A stretch of 64,000 bases of DNA from Streptomyces sp. BHT-5-2 (GTDB lineage Bacteria > Actinomycetota > Actinomycetes > Streptomycetales > Streptomycetaceae). The notes beneath the pieces were generated by a model. The model was not told where the DNA came from. It worked only from the letters and a program-made list of their open reading frames with translations, and made no database searches. A program made the position numbers and the translations under genes. Positions within the stretch are counted from its first letter, which is position 1. The number at the start of each line of letters is the position of its first letter. The stretch spans positions 744,001 to 808,000 of the forward strand of contig NZ_CP081497.1 in assembly GCF_019774615.1 (NCBI RefSeq). Reading direction: 5' to 3'. Shown one piece after another: positions 51,849 to 61,413 of this stretch.

Positions 51849-52850
51849 ATGATGGTGGATCGCGGTCGATATCCGACGGCAGTCACGCCATGGGAGAGCC
51901 TGGCGTGGCGGGATGCCGCCCTGGGATGGGTGCGGCAGGCGCTCGACGCCCGTGGTCTGCGGATGGTGGCCGAGGGGGCCGTGCGGGTGCGGCTGCGGCC
52001 GTGGTCGGTTCTGATGCGGTTGCCGGTCGCGGGGCGGGGCGATGTCTGGTTCAAGGCCAACCCGCCGGCCAGCGCCTTCGAGGCGGCGCTGACCGAGGCA
52101 CTGGCCCGCTGGGCGCCCGGTCAGGTACTGGAGCCCCTCGCCGTCGAGGCCGGGCGGGGCTGGGCGCTGCTGCCCGACGGCGGGGAGCTGTTCCGGGACG
52201 TCCTCGACCACGGCCCCGCCGACCCGCGCGCCTGGGAGCAGCCGCTCGCCCAGTACGCCGACCTGCAACGCGCACTCGTCCCGCACACCGCGCACCTGGA
52301 ACGCCTGGGCGTCCCCGGTGCCCGTACGGCCCAACTCCCGGACATCTTCGACCGGATCGTGGCGGGCAGCACCGCACTGTCCGCGGACGACCGCAGCAGA
52401 CTGGGGGCGCTGCGGCCGCGCCTGGCGGACTGGTGCACGGAGCTGGTCGGACTGGGGATCGCGGACTCACTCGACCATGCCGACCTGCACGACGGCCAGC
52501 TGTTCGCCCCGCGGGCCGGCCGCTTCACCTTCTTCGACTGGGGCGACGCCACCGTCTCCCATCCCTTCTGCAGCTTCCGGGTCCCGGCCGCGGCGGCCCG
52601 CGAACGCTACGGCCCGGACGTCCTCCCGCGGCTACGCGACGCGTACCTCGAACCCTGGACGGGCGACGGGCGGACGACGCCCGAACTGCGGCGGGCGCTG
52701 CGTCTGGCCTGGCGGCTCGGCGCACTCGGCCGCGCCCATTCCTGGGGACGGCTGTTTCCCCCACCAGCCGGCGCGCCCGACGCCACGGCCACGGGAGCCG
52801 CCGAGAGCGCTGCCTGGCTGCGGGAACTCTTCACCGAACCCGCCGTGTGA
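51849..52850 (+). CDS. Aminoglycoside phosphotransferase-like kinase
   Basis: 333 residues. The kinase-like core shows VWFKANPP (ATP-binding Lys), DHADLHDGQLF (catalytic loop, HxDxxxxQ in place of the usual Asn) and FFDWGDATVSHP (Mg-binding DFG equivalent). Family members phosphorylate drugs, sugars or amino alcohols; the target is unknown. The start is uncertain: ATG 51849 or 51852, or GTG 51771, none with a good ribosome site. Confidence 0.75.
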   Translation: MMVDRGRYPTAVTPWESLAWRDAALGWVRQALDARGLRMVAEGAVRVRLRPWSVLMRLPVAGRGDVWFKANPPASAFEAALTEALARWAPGQVLEPLAVEAGRGWALLPDGGELFRDVLDHGPADPRAWEQPLAQYADLQRALVPHTAHLERLGVPGARTAQLPDIFDRIVAGSTALSADDRSRLGALRPRLADWCTELVGLGIADSLDHADLHDGQLFAPRAGRFTFFDWGDATVSHPFCSFRVPAAAARERYGPDVLPRLRDAYLEPWTGDGRTTPELRRALRLAWRLGALGRAHSWGRLFPPPAGAPDATATGAAESAAWLRELFTEPAV

Positions 52851-52906
52851 GGGGCGGGGCGCAGGGCGGGACGGACGGATGCCGACCGGTGGCGGCCCGG
52901 TGCGCA

Positions 52907-52934
52907 GGGCCCGTACGCCGCCGCGTACGGGCCC
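52907..52934. terminator. Stem-loop between convergent genes
   Basis: A perfect 12-bp stem (GGGCCCGTACGC with GCGTACGGGCCC) closing a 4-base loop. Confidence 0.75.
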
Positions 52935-52962
52935 GGGCCGGTCGGCTGGTTCTCGCCTACGG

Positions 52963-53616
52963 CTACCTACGCGCGGGGCACTCCTTCCACGCGAAGTGGT
53001 ACAGGGTGTTGATGCTGCCGTCGGTGGAGTCCATGGCCATGTAGCTGGTGGCCGTGGGGGCGGCCGAGGAACCGTCCACCCTCAGTTCGGTGTTGATGTT
53101 GAAGTAGCGCTCCTCTCCGCAGGGTGCGTAGACCAGCTGGTCGACGTCGGTCTCGTCCGAGCTCTGCCAGTTGTCGTTGTAGGGCCCGGCGTAGGCGTGG
53201 CTCTTGCGGGCCGTCTGCTGCTGGCCCTGGAAGTAGTAGTTCGCCTGCTCCAGGCCCTTGGCGCCGGGCGCCAGGGAAGCGTAACCGCGGTAGTCGGCCC
53301 GCGCGATGGCGTAGGTGAAGCCCTGCGGCACGTGCACGTTGAGGGCGATCTGGCAGTTCTTGCGGGCGTCGGTGGGCTTGCTGGCGCCGCCTGCCTGGGC
53401 GAGGTACTCGCTGTAGGTGACGGTGAAGGCGGTGTTGTCGGGGGCGACGGCCACGGCGGCGCTGCCGGGTCTGCAGCCCGAACCGTTGACCGTGGCGACG
53501 TCTATGGTGATCTGTCCGGACGGCGGGTCGTCGCCGAACCGGGCCGGTGTGGTGGGGGATGCCGATCCGAGGAGCAAGGCTGCCGCTGCGGCACCAGCAC
53601 TGAGCGTGCTGAGCAT
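52963..53616 (-). CDS. Secreted DUF4360 protein
   Basis: 217 residues. Signal peptide MLSTLSAGAAAAALLLGSAS, then SGCRPGSAAVAVAPDNTAF, KNCQIALNVHVPQGFTYAIA and YAPCGEERYFNINTELRV, which match DUF4360, a secreted beta-rich family of unknown function. AAGGAC lies 6 bases before ATG 53616. Confidence 0.8.
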   Translation of the reverse strand: MLSTLSAGAAAAALLLGSASPTTPARFGDDPPSGQITIDVATVNGSGCRPGSAAVAVAPDNTAFTVTYSEYLAQAGGASKPTDARKNCQIALNVHVPQGFTYAIARADYRGYASLAPGAKGLEQANYYFQGQQQTARKSHAYAGPYNDNWQSSDETDVDQLVYAPCGEERYFNINTELRVDGSSAAPTATSYMAMDSTDGSINTLYHFAWKECPARR

Positions 53617-53882
53617 GGGCTCGTCCTTCCGGTCGTCCTGGACCCGCGGGTGCGGGCACATCAGGGGTGGGTGACGAGCGCATGCCAGCACGGGGATCTC
53701 GGCTTGAACAGCTGTGCATCCGAGGATTGGGGCGAATCTACGCCTTGATTCGGACGTTTGGGCCGCGCCGCCGAGCCGGGTCGACCAGCCGCGCTTCCGT
53801 GCGGGGCCACAGGCGCGTCCCCCAACCCTCCGCGCCGGGGCCCGTGGCGGAACAGCCACGGCGGCGCCGGTGACGAATGCCG

Positions 53883-54620
53883 TCACGAAAGCGCTCTCTG
53901 CTTGCTTTCCCGTCGTGCGAAGACGTCCTCGCGGCGGTCGTCCATCTGCCGGAGTGCCTCCTTGCGGTCGCGCTTGGCGAGCCGGTCGAGGTAGAGGTGA
54001 CCGTCGAGGTGGTCGGTCTCGTGCTGCAGACACCGCGCGAAGTAGCCCGTCCCCTCGATGGTCAGGGGCTTGCCGTCCTTGTCGAAGCCGCGCACGACGG
54101 CCCGGTCGGTGCGCGGGACCTCCATGGTCGCACCGGGGACCGACAGGCATCCCTCGAAGTCGTCGATCAAGTGGCGGTGCCCCGGGTCGGGGAGCGTGAG
54201 CACGGGGTTGGCGATGTGGCCGACATGTCTGATTCCGCGGTCGTCCGGGCAGTCGTAGACGAACAGTCGGAGGTCGATGCCGACCTGGTTCGCGGCGAGG
54301 CCGGCGCCGTCGGCGATGTGCATGGTCAGGAACAAGTCGTCGACCAGCGCGGAGAGTTCGGGGGTGCCGAACTCGGTCACCTCGCGGCACGGACGGCTCA
54401 AAACCTCCTCGCCCACCTCCGTGATCCGGCGCACCGCCCCGCGTCGGGCCTCCGGCGGCAGGGCGGGGAAGGAATCGACCGGCTCGCCCTGGACGCGGAC
54501 TCGCCGGTCCCCGGGACCGGGCTGTGACCGGCCACGGCGACGTGGCTGTTCGTCGTGGGTCGGCAGCACGATGTGGTGTGTCTGCTCGTCGGGTTGCGGC
54601 CGGTCGTTCCGATGCGACAT
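53883..54620 (-). CDS. def: Peptide deformylase with N-terminal extension
   Basis: Removes the formyl group from nascent proteins. 245 residues; the catalytic part carries GAGLAANQVGID, EGCLSVPG and QHETDHLDG, all three Def motifs with the metal-binding Cys and two His. About 65 extra residues at the N-terminus are charged and look disordered. GGGGAGA precedes the ATG. The gene is alone and divergent from an ArsR-like regulator rather than beside fmt, which suggests a conditional second deformylase. Confidence 0.88.
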   Translation of the reverse strand: MSHRNDRPQPDEQTHHIVLPTHDEQPRRRGRSQPGPGDRRVRVQGEPVDSFPALPPEARRGAVRRITEVGEEVLSRPCREVTEFGTPELSALVDDLFLTMHIADGAGLAANQVGIDLRLFVYDCPDDRGIRHVGHIANPVLTLPDPGHRHLIDDFEGCLSVPGATMEVPRTDRAVVRGFDKDGKPLTIEGTGYFARCLQHETDHLDGHLYLDRLAKRDRKEALRQMDDRREDVFARRESKQRALS

Positions 54621-54657
54621 CGGTGTCTCCCCCTGGGAACATGGGACTTGCACGGCT

Positions 54658-54684
54658 CTTTGCAAAGTAGCAGACTTTGCAAAG
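54658..54684. promoter_or_regulatory. Two identical palindromic operators between def and arsR-like gene
   Basis: CTTTGCAAAG occurs at 54658-54667 and again at 54675-54684, 17 bases apart centre to centre; both are perfect palindromes. The last base of the second is the first base of the regulator's GTG, so the transcript is probably leaderless and autorepressed. The def ATG is 38 bases to the left. Confidence 0.65.
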
Positions 54685-55310
54685 TGACCGAAGAAGACCT
54701 CACCCTCCCGGCCGGCCAGCCCTCCCGCACCGGTGAGGAGTTGCCCGAGCACGAGGTCCGCACGGCCCTGCTGGCACTGCTCGCCGACGTGGGCACGGTC
54801 ACGGCGACCGAGGCCGCCGCCCGGCTGGGCTACAGTTCCGGGCTCTGCTCGTTCCATCTGCGGCAGCTCGCCCGCCACGGCCGTATCGAAGGGGCCCCGC
54901 ACCACGGCGGTGGCCGGGCACGTCCCTGGCGCCTGCGGCAGTCGGATCCGGTGGCCGGGCCTGCGACGGAGGACTTCGGTGACCTCGCCCACGGCCTGGA
55001 GGACGAGAGTTGGCAGCGCTGGCTCGAACAGCGGGGCCAGGCACCCGCGGCCTGGCGCCGCGACGAGGCGTTCAGTGCCGTCGCCTATCTGACGCCGGAC
55101 GAAATGAGCCGGGTGGCCGCCGCCATCCGTAAGGCCCTGGCACCCTACCGCGACCGCGAACAGCGGCCGTTGGCCCGTCCCGACGGTGCCCGGCCGGTGG
55201 CGCTGATCAGCCGTCTGTTTCCGCTGCTCCCGCATCCGCAGGCGCAGTCACACCCGCACCCGCCTCGCGATCCGGACCCCGAGCAGGGAGACGGTGACGG
55301 TGTCCGATAG
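54684..55310 (+). CDS. ArsR-type winged helix regulator
   Basis: 208 residues. HTH at about 25-85: EHEVRTALLALLADVGTVTA, TEAAARLGYSSGLCSFHLRQ, LARHGRIEGAPHHGGGRARP. The rest is helical with a Pro/His-rich tail. No metal-binding Cys pair is seen, so it is not a classic metal sensor. Starts inside its own operator. Probably controls itself and the divergent def gene. Confidence 0.78.
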   Translation: MTEEDLTLPAGQPSRTGEELPEHEVRTALLALLADVGTVTATEAAARLGYSSGLCSFHLRQLARHGRIEGAPHHGGGRARPWRLRQSDPVAGPATEDFGDLAHGLEDESWQRWLEQRGQAPAAWRRDEAFSAVAYLTPDEMSRVAAAIRKALAPYRDREQRPLARPDGARPVALISRLFPLLPHPQAQSHPHPPRDPDPEQGDGDGVR

Positions 55311-55437
55311 GGCGGGTCCGACGGGGCGCGGCCGGGGCGGCCGTTGAGCGAGGTGCCGAGCGGCGCTTCGCCTCGCGTGGTGGATCGGCCAACGGGGCAC
55401 TGGTGCGCGGCGGTGCGAGACGGTTCACTCCTGTCCC

Positions 55438-57099
55438 ATGAGACGACTGCTTGTTGCGCTGTGCGCCGCCGTCACCGGTCTGGTGCTGGGTGTGGGCCCG
55501 GCGGCGGCCGCGGCGCCGCCCGGTGAGTTCGGCACCCACTGGCACGACCCGGTCACCGCGGGCCCGCCGGTGTCCGTTCCGGACACGCCCTCCTGCCAAG
55601 TGACGCTCGCCGACACCGAGTTCCGGGACTACACGCCGTACAAGGGGACCTACACACCACCCGCGAAGTGCGGCCACCGGTGGAACAAGGTCGTCCTCCG
55701 GCTGGAAGGGGCCGTCGCCGGGCGGCAGTTCGACCGGCTCGGCTATCTGCACATCGGCGGGGTGGAGGTGCTGCGCACCTCGACACCCGAGCCCTCGCCC
55801 CAGGGCATCACCTGGAAGGTGGAGAAGGACGTCACACGGTACGCGTCCGTGCTGCGCGCACGGCAGCCCGTCGAGATGCTGATCGGCAACACCGTCGACA
55901 GCACCTACACCGGCGCCATCAAGGTCAAGGCGACACTGACCTTCTATACGGCCCGCGGCCCGGTGAAGGAGGCCGCAACCCCCGACAAGGTCCTCACCCT
56001 GGACGGCGCCCGCACCGAGGGCGGGGTGTACGCGGGGCGGCTGACCGCTCCGCGCAACAGTGAACGCATCGTCGCCGAGGTGTACGCGACCGGCTCCGGC
56101 GGCGGCTGCGAGGAGTTCTGGTATCTGACGGTTCCGGACACCGCGCCCTACTCCTGCAAGGCCAGGAACGGCCCGTACCGCGAGGTTCAGGTGACCGTGG
56201 ACGGCAAGCTCGCCGGAATAGCCGCTCCCTACCCGACCGTGTGGACAGGCGGTTGGTCCAACCCCTTCCTCTGGTACGTCATTCCCGGACCGCGGGCGTT
56301 CGACGTCCGTCCGGTGGAGTACGACCTCACCCCCTTCGCCGGGCTGCTGAACGACGGGCGTCCGCATCGGGTGGCGGTGTCGGTCGCCGGGTTGCCGGCG
56401 GGGCAGGAGGGGTGGAGCACCCCCACCAACATCCTGGTCTGGCAGGACGCCAAGGCGGCGCGGGTGACCGGCGGGCTGCTCACGAGCCGGGCGGGCGAGC
56501 CGGTCGACCGGACCAGCTACGAGCCGGGCGACGAGCGTCGTCTGACGGCCGAGGGCAGGCACTCCCTGACGACCGCCGGTTACCTCGACACCTCGCACGG
56601 TCGGGTCACCACGACCGTCAGTCGGAGTCTCGCCGCGGACTTCGCGCACCGTTGGAACGCGGACGAGTCGACGGACGCCCTCCAGGCGCGTTGGTACGAC
56701 GACGAGACGGTGGCCGTGCACGGGCGGGGACCGGCGACCCTCGCCCGGGCCCACCGCGTATACACCATGGACGGTGCGACCGTCGTGGGCGCGGGCAACC
56801 GCCTGCGCACGACGATGGCCATGGGCGACCGCGCCGACACTGCCACCCTGCAGGCCGGCCGCCGCATCGACTGGGCGCGGCTGGACGACACTTACCGTGG
56901 TGACGCCGCCTACAACCAGAACGTGCCCCGCGAGGAGCGGCACGCCACCGGCACCTCCCGCGAGCGCTACCGCCTCGCCGGGCCGGGCGTCTGCTACGAC
57001 CGGACGTTGGCCACGGCGCAAGGGGAGTTGACCGAGGACCGGACGCTGCCTAGCGCGGGCGTGCGGTGCGGTCTTCGCGCACAGCCAGATACGCGCTGA
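55438..57099 (+). CDS. Secreted PNGase A-like peptide-N-glycanase
   Basis: 553 residues. Signal peptide (MRRLLVALCAAVTGLVLGVG). The mature protein follows the peptide-N4-(N-acetyl-glucosaminyl)asparagine amidase A family: VTLADTEFRDYTPYKGTYTP, WNKVVLRLEGAVAGRQFDRL, LHIGGVEVLRTSTPEP, and later GGWSNPFLWYVIPG and EYDLTPFAGLLNDG. It would remove N-glycans from glycoproteins outside the cell. No Shine-Dalgarno before the ATG. Its last 50 bases overlap the convergent MerR gene. Confidence 0.82.
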   Translation: MRRLLVALCAAVTGLVLGVGPAAAAAPPGEFGTHWHDPVTAGPPVSVPDTPSCQVTLADTEFRDYTPYKGTYTPPAKCGHRWNKVVLRLEGAVAGRQFDRLGYLHIGGVEVLRTSTPEPSPQGITWKVEKDVTRYASVLRARQPVEMLIGNTVDSTYTGAIKVKATLTFYTARGPVKEAATPDKVLTLDGARTEGGVYAGRLTAPRNSERIVAEVYATGSGGGCEEFWYLTVPDTAPYSCKARNGPYREVQVTVDGKLAGIAAPYPTVWTGGWSNPFLWYVIPGPRAFDVRPVEYDLTPFAGLLNDGRPHRVAVSVAGLPAGQEGWSTPTNILVWQDAKAARVTGGLLTSRAGEPVDRTSYEPGDERRLTAEGRHSLTTAGYLDTSHGRVTTTVSRSLAADFAHRWNADESTDALQARWYDDETVAVHGRGPATLARAHRVYTMDGATVVGAGNRLRTTMAMGDRADTATLQAGRRIDWARLDDTYRGDAAYNQNVPREERHATGTSRERYRLAGPGVCYDRTLATAQGELTEDRTLPSAGVRCGLRAQPDTR

Positions 57100-57793
57100 G
57101 CCGACCGGCGGCGTCGAGCATGGCGACGCCCCGAGCGGTGAGCCTGCGCTGCCAGTCCTCCAGGGCGTCGGACAGGGTGTCGGTGCCGCCCGCCGAGCGG
57201 ACCTGGCGGACCACGGTGGCGACGTGGGCCAGCGGATAGCCCCCGCGCCGGAGGAGGTGGGCGAGCTCGGCGTCGCGGACGTCGCTCGGGCGGAAGACCC
57301 GGTAGCCGGTGACCGGTTCGCGCTCCGGGGCCAGGATGCCGGCGGCCTCCCACTTGCGGAGGGTCGCCGGGGTGACCTGGAGCCGGCGTGCGACATCGCC
57401 GACGGTGCGGGGCGCGGTGCCCGCGGGCGGCCCGGCAGCGGTTTCGGGACCGGTGGTACGGAAGGCCGTCAGGTGGCCGACGGCCTTCCGTACCGCGTCG
57501 AGGGTGTCGCGGTCGCGGAGCAACTGGTGGTGGCCGCGGTCGACGATCACCAGGGCGTCGTCGAGGGCGTCCCGGTGCAGCGCCCGCATGATCCGGCCGG
57601 CGGCCGCGTGTCCGTGGGCCGGGACGAGCGAGAGGAAGGCGCGGAGTGCGGCCGCGTGGACTTCGGTGTAGATCCGATAGCCGCTGGGCGTACGCTCGGC
57701 GGGTGGGAGGAACCCGTCCCGCTCGTAGTTGCGGACCGCCTGGGTCGAGATGCCGTGTTCGCGAGCGAGGTCGGTAGGGCGCAAGGTGATCAC
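57050..57793 (-). CDS. TioE-type MerR family regulator
   Basis: 247 residues with two MerR helix-turn-helix units, one at the N-terminus (MITLRPTDLAREHGISTQAV RNYE) and one near 130 (VGDVARRLQVTPATLRKWEA). This tandem arrangement is typical of the TioE group. GTG 57793 has no ribosome site. The 3' end overlaps the PNGase A-like gene. Divergent from the large AAA+ gene 65 bases away, which it could regulate. Confidence 0.82.
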   Translation of the reverse strand: MITLRPTDLAREHGISTQAVRNYERDGFLPPAERTPSGYRIYTEVHAAALRAFLSLVPAHGHAAAGRIMRALHRDALDDALVIVDRGHHQLLRDRDTLDAVRKAVGHLTAFRTTGPETAAGPPAGTAPRTVGDVARRLQVTPATLRKWEAAGILAPEREPVTGYRVFRPSDVRDAELAHLLRRGGYPLAHVATVVRQVRSAGGTDTLSDALEDWQRRLTARGVAMLDAAGRLSAYLAVREDRTARPR

Positions 57794-57858
57794 CGGTCGG
57801 GGACTCTACCGCACGACCGGGCAGCGGAAGTCGGCGGCAGGTTCGACTCGACGGGGGC

Positions 57859-60800
57859 GTGATGGCACGGACGGCGGATGCGGGGAGTGCGGGCGCGGCC
57901 GGCACGGAGGCCGGGCGGGTGCGGGTCGGGAAGGCGAGCGCCGACCGTGCCGTCGGGGTGATCCTGCTGCTCCCCTCGGTGGGGGCGGGGGTTGCCTGCG
58001 GTCAACTGGCCTTCGGTGCCGAGCAGTTGGCGTGGCGGCTGTACGGTCTGGGTGCCGTGGTGGTCTGGGCGGTGGTCGTACTGCGGTCGGGGTGGCGGCT
58101 GTGCGAGCCGGTGGCCCTGACGGTGTCGGGGGAGGGGCTCGAACTCCGGGGCGGCGGGCGGCGGTTGTCCCTTCCCTGGCAGGAGGTCGCGGGGCTGTGT
58201 CTGGTGCCTGTCCCGCGTACACCGCCTACGGAGGCGGCGACCGGTTTCCAGGGGCTGCTGCTCGTCCGGACGCTCGCGGGGTGTCCGCGGGGCCTGACGG
58301 GGTGGGGTTCGCTCCGGTGGTCGGTGGCCTGGCAGGGCGTCGTGCTCGACCTGCGGCGGCTGGAACTCAAGCGCGAGCGCCTCGACGAGCTGATCGGGCC
58401 GCATGCGCGGGAACGGTGGTACGGCGCGGTCCGGCTGCCCCTCGACCCGGACGGCGGTGTGACGGTACCGGGCGGTCTGCTGACGTGGCGCGGGCTCGTC
58501 CTGCTGCGCCTGCGGCCGGTGCTCGCCGTGGCGGGGGTCGCCGCCCTCGTGGCGCAGACCGCCGGTCATCGGCTGGGCTTCCTGCCGGTCGTCGGCACCT
58601 TGGGCGGATGGATCGTGCTCGTCGTGGCGGGTGGGTCGCGACTGGCCGGGCTGCTGTCGTGGGATTGCCGGCTCCGGGTGGAACGGCGCGGGCTGCGGCT
58701 GAGCGTGGCCGGCGCCGAGCGGGTGCTGCCGCGCGGCACGGTCCGGACCGCGGAGGTCGGCAAGGGCGCGGGCGACGGAAAGCGGGATGTGGTCCTCTTG
58801 CGGCTCGCGGCCGGCGTCGAGCCGCCCGTGCCGCTGCCGCACCGGCCCGTCCCGTACCGGGCGGCGGAGCGCACCGCCGAGCTGGTGCCCGTCCGCTCGG
58901 CGCACCGCGGTCACCGCCACGGACTCGCCGTCTTTCCCGGGCAGTTGACCGATGTGCTGGACCTCCTCGGATACGCCGAGCCGCCGCCCGAGGCGGAGGT
59001 GCCGACGACGGGAGAGGCCGTGACGCTGCGGGTGTCCGCCGAGGACGGGGCGGAGCACCGCACCGTCGCCTCGGCGTTGGCAGCGGCACCGCAGGGGCGC
59101 CCGTTACGGGTCCTGATCGAGCCCGGCCGCTACGACGAGAGCCTCGCGCTTTCCGGGACGGTCGAGCTGTGCGCGGCGCAGGGGCCGGACACCGTGGTGA
59201 TCGAGGGCCCGGACGAGGTGACCGTCGAGTGCACCGGCCACGTCGCGCTCGTCGGCCTGCGGCTCGTCAACCGCTCCTCGGCCGCCGTGCGGACCGCCGG
59301 CCGAGGCCGTGTCACCCTGCGGCGGTGCGTGGTCGAGGGCCTGGGGGAGTTCGCCGTCCGGGCGGTGCGGGACACCCAGGTGAACGTGGACGACTGCGAG
59401 GTGCGGGTGGGCCGCACCGAGCTGGCCGGCGCGCGCGGCACCCTGCGCGGCAGCCGGTTCGTCGCCGCCAAGGGAGACGCGATCGTGGTCAACGACGGTG
59501 CCGAGGCCGACATCATCGGCTGCACGGTCACCGAGAGCCGCGGCCACGGCATCCAGGTCTCCGGCGCCACGGCCCGTATCGAGGACTGCGAACTGCGTCG
59601 CGTCGGCAGCGCCTCCCTCGCCGCCGGCGACCACGCCGAGGTCCACATCCTCCGCTGCCGGGTGCACGAGGCCCACCGGACCGGCATCTCGTACCACGAC
59701 CAGGCCCGCGGCACCGTACGCGACAGCTCCGTCCACGGCGCCCGGGACGGCCTCTACATCGCACGCGGCGCCGACCCCGTCGTCCGCGGCTGCCGCTTCG
59801 ACCACTGCCGCAACACCGGCGTCAACATCCAGGAACAAGGGCTCGGCCGGCTGGAGGAGTGCCGGATCGAGGCCGCGGAGGACACCGGCGTCAGCATCCT
59901 GACCGGCGGGGCGCCCCAGCTGCACGCCTGCCGGATCATCCGGGGCCGCAACGGCGTCGTGGTGAACGACTCCCGCGGCTCCTTCACCGACCTGGCGGTC
60001 AGCGGCCAGACCTCCAACGCCATGGTGGTGCGGGACGGAGCGTCCGTGCAGCTGCGCGGTGTGCGCCTGGAGGACTGCGACAGCGGACTGTTCGCCCGGG
60101 GCAACGGCGTCACCGTAGAGGTCGCCGACGCCACGGTGACCGACCTGTCCAGCTCGGGCATCGCCCTCCAGGACGGCGCCCGGGTCACCGTCGAGCGGGC
60201 CACCATCGAGCGGACCCGCCTGTTCGGCTTCAACTGCCGCGACGACAGCCACCTGGTGGCCCGCGAGTGCACGGTCGTCGAGCCCGGCGAGGCGGGCCTC
60301 CTCACCGTCGGCAGCGCCACCGTCGTCGCCGACCTGCTCACCGTCGTCCGCTCGGCCGGCTGCGGCATCCTCGCCCGCGACAACAGCCGGCTGACCGTCA
60401 CCCACGCCCGGGTGCGGGACGGCGAGAGCGACGGCATCCGCCTCGACCCGCAGGCGGTCGGGCGCTTCGAGGACTGCGAGATCACCGGGTTCAAGGGAGA
60501 GGCCGTCGCCGGCAACGACCGCGTGGTGCTGATCGACGTCCGTACCGGAGCCACCGCCGAGGACGCCCGGCAGCCGGAGGCCGGACCGCTCGCCGAACTC
60601 CAGAGCATGATCGGCCTCGGCGCCGTCAAACAGCAGGTCACCGTGCAGACCGACCTGATCCGACTGGCACGCTGGCGCGCGGAGGCCGAACTCCCGGCCC
60701 CGCCCATGGCCCACCACCTGGTCTTCTCCGGCCCGCCCGGCACCGGGAAGACCAGCGTCGCCCGGCTCTACGGGCAGATCCTCGCCGCCCTGGGAGCCCT

Positions 60801-61413
60801 GAAGAAGGGGCATCTGATCGAGGTCGCCCGCGGTGACCTCGTCGGCGAGTACCTCGGACACACCGCCCAGAAGACCCAGCGGGTCTTCGACCGGGCCCGC
60901 GGCGGCGTGCTCTTCATCGACGAGGCGTACAGCCTGGCCCGCCGGTTCGGCGCCGGGACCGACCTCGGACAGGAGGCCATCGACGTGCTCACCAAGCTGA
61001 TGGAGGACCACCGCGACGACGTCGTGGTGATCGCCGCCGGCTACACCGAGGAGATGCGCACCTTCCTGGAATCCAACCCCGGTCTGCGCTCCCGCTTCTC
61101 GCGGGTGCTGGAGTTCGGCGCCTACGAGCCCGCCGAACTCACCGAGATCGTCCAGCTACAGGCCGCCCGGCACGCCTACCTGCTGGCCTCCGACGTCGGC
61201 CCGCTGCTCACCGAGCGTTTCGAACGCCGGCGCCTGCGGGGCGACGCCGCCAACGCCCGGGACGCCCGCACCCTCCTCGAAGGCATGGTCGAGCGGCAGG
61301 CCGCCCGCCTCGCCGACCGCACGGCACCCACCCGGGACGAACTCCGCCTGCTGCTGCCGCAGGACGTGCCCGACACCGGAGCGGCCGGCCCCGGCGGAAG
61401 GACGACGCCATGA
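57859..61413 (+). CDS. Membrane protein with parallel beta-helix and CbxX-type AAA+ ATPase
   Basis: 1184 residues. Residues 28-75 and 215-265 hold two pairs of membrane helices with PH-like strands between and after them. Residues about 395-900 are a right-handed parallel beta-helix, with repeated short units such as VNRSSAAVRTAGRGRVTL, HGIQVSGATARIEDCEL and NGVVVNDSRGSF. Residues 910-1170 are an AAA+ ATPase of the CbxX/SpoVK/EccA type: SGPPGTGKTSVA near 958, VLFIDEAYSLARR near 1018, and FSRVLEF. The beta-helix may bind a glycan or protein, and the ATPase would act on a partner. Starts at ATG 57859; its stop overlaps the next ATG (ATGA). Confidence 0.82.
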   Translation: MMARTADAGSAGAAGTEAGRVRVGKASADRAVGVILLLPSVGAGVACGQLAFGAEQLAWRLYGLGAVVVWAVVVLRSGWRLCEPVALTVSGEGLELRGGGRRLSLPWQEVAGLCLVPVPRTPPTEAATGFQGLLLVRTLAGCPRGLTGWGSLRWSVAWQGVVLDLRRLELKRERLDELIGPHARERWYGAVRLPLDPDGGVTVPGGLLTWRGLVLLRLRPVLAVAGVAALVAQTAGHRLGFLPVVGTLGGWIVLVVAGGSRLAGLLSWDCRLRVERRGLRLSVAGAERVLPRGTVRTAEVGKGAGDGKRDVVLLRLAAGVEPPVPLPHRPVPYRAAERTAELVPVRSAHRGHRHGLAVFPGQLTDVLDLLGYAEPPPEAEVPTTGEAVTLRVSAEDGAEHRTVASALAAAPQGRPLRVLIEPGRYDESLALSGTVELCAAQGPDTVVIEGPDEVTVECTGHVALVGLRLVNRSSAAVRTAGRGRVTLRRCVVEGLGEFAVRAVRDTQVNVDDCEVRVGRTELAGARGTLRGSRFVAAKGDAIVVNDGAEADIIGCTVTESRGHGIQVSGATARIEDCELRRVGSASLAAGDHAEVHILRCRVHEAHRTGISYHDQARGTVRDSSVHGARDGLYIARGADPVVRGCRFDHCRNTGVNIQEQGLGRLEECRIEAAEDTGVSILTGGAPQLHACRIIRGRNGVVVNDSRGSFTDLAVSGQTSNAMVVRDGASVQLRGVRLEDCDSGLFARGNGVTVEVADATVTDLSSSGIALQDGARVTVERATIERTRLFGFNCRDDSHLVARECTVVEPGEAGLLTVGSATVVADLLTVVRSAGCGILARDNSRLTVTHARVRDGESDGIRLDPQAVGRFEDCEITGFKGEAVAGNDRVVLIDVRTGATAEDARQPEAGPLAELQSMIGLGAVKQQVTVQTDLIRLARWRAEAELPAPPMAHHLVFSGPPGTGKTSVARLYGQILAALGALKKGHLIEVARGDLVGEYLGHTAQKTQRVFDRARGGVLFIDEAYSLARRFGAGTDLGQEAIDVLTKLMEDHRDDVVVIAAGYTEEMRTFLESNPGLRSRFSRVLEFGAYEPAELTEIVQLQAARHAYLLASDVGPLLTERFERRRLRGDAANARDARTLLEGMVERQAARLADRTAPTRDELRLLLPQDVPDTGAAGPGGRTTP

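Noticed and set aside
52963..54642. 559-codon frame joining the DUF4360 protein to upstream sequence
   Set aside because: The ATG at 53616 has a ribosome site and signal peptide; the upstream part is the shadow of def.
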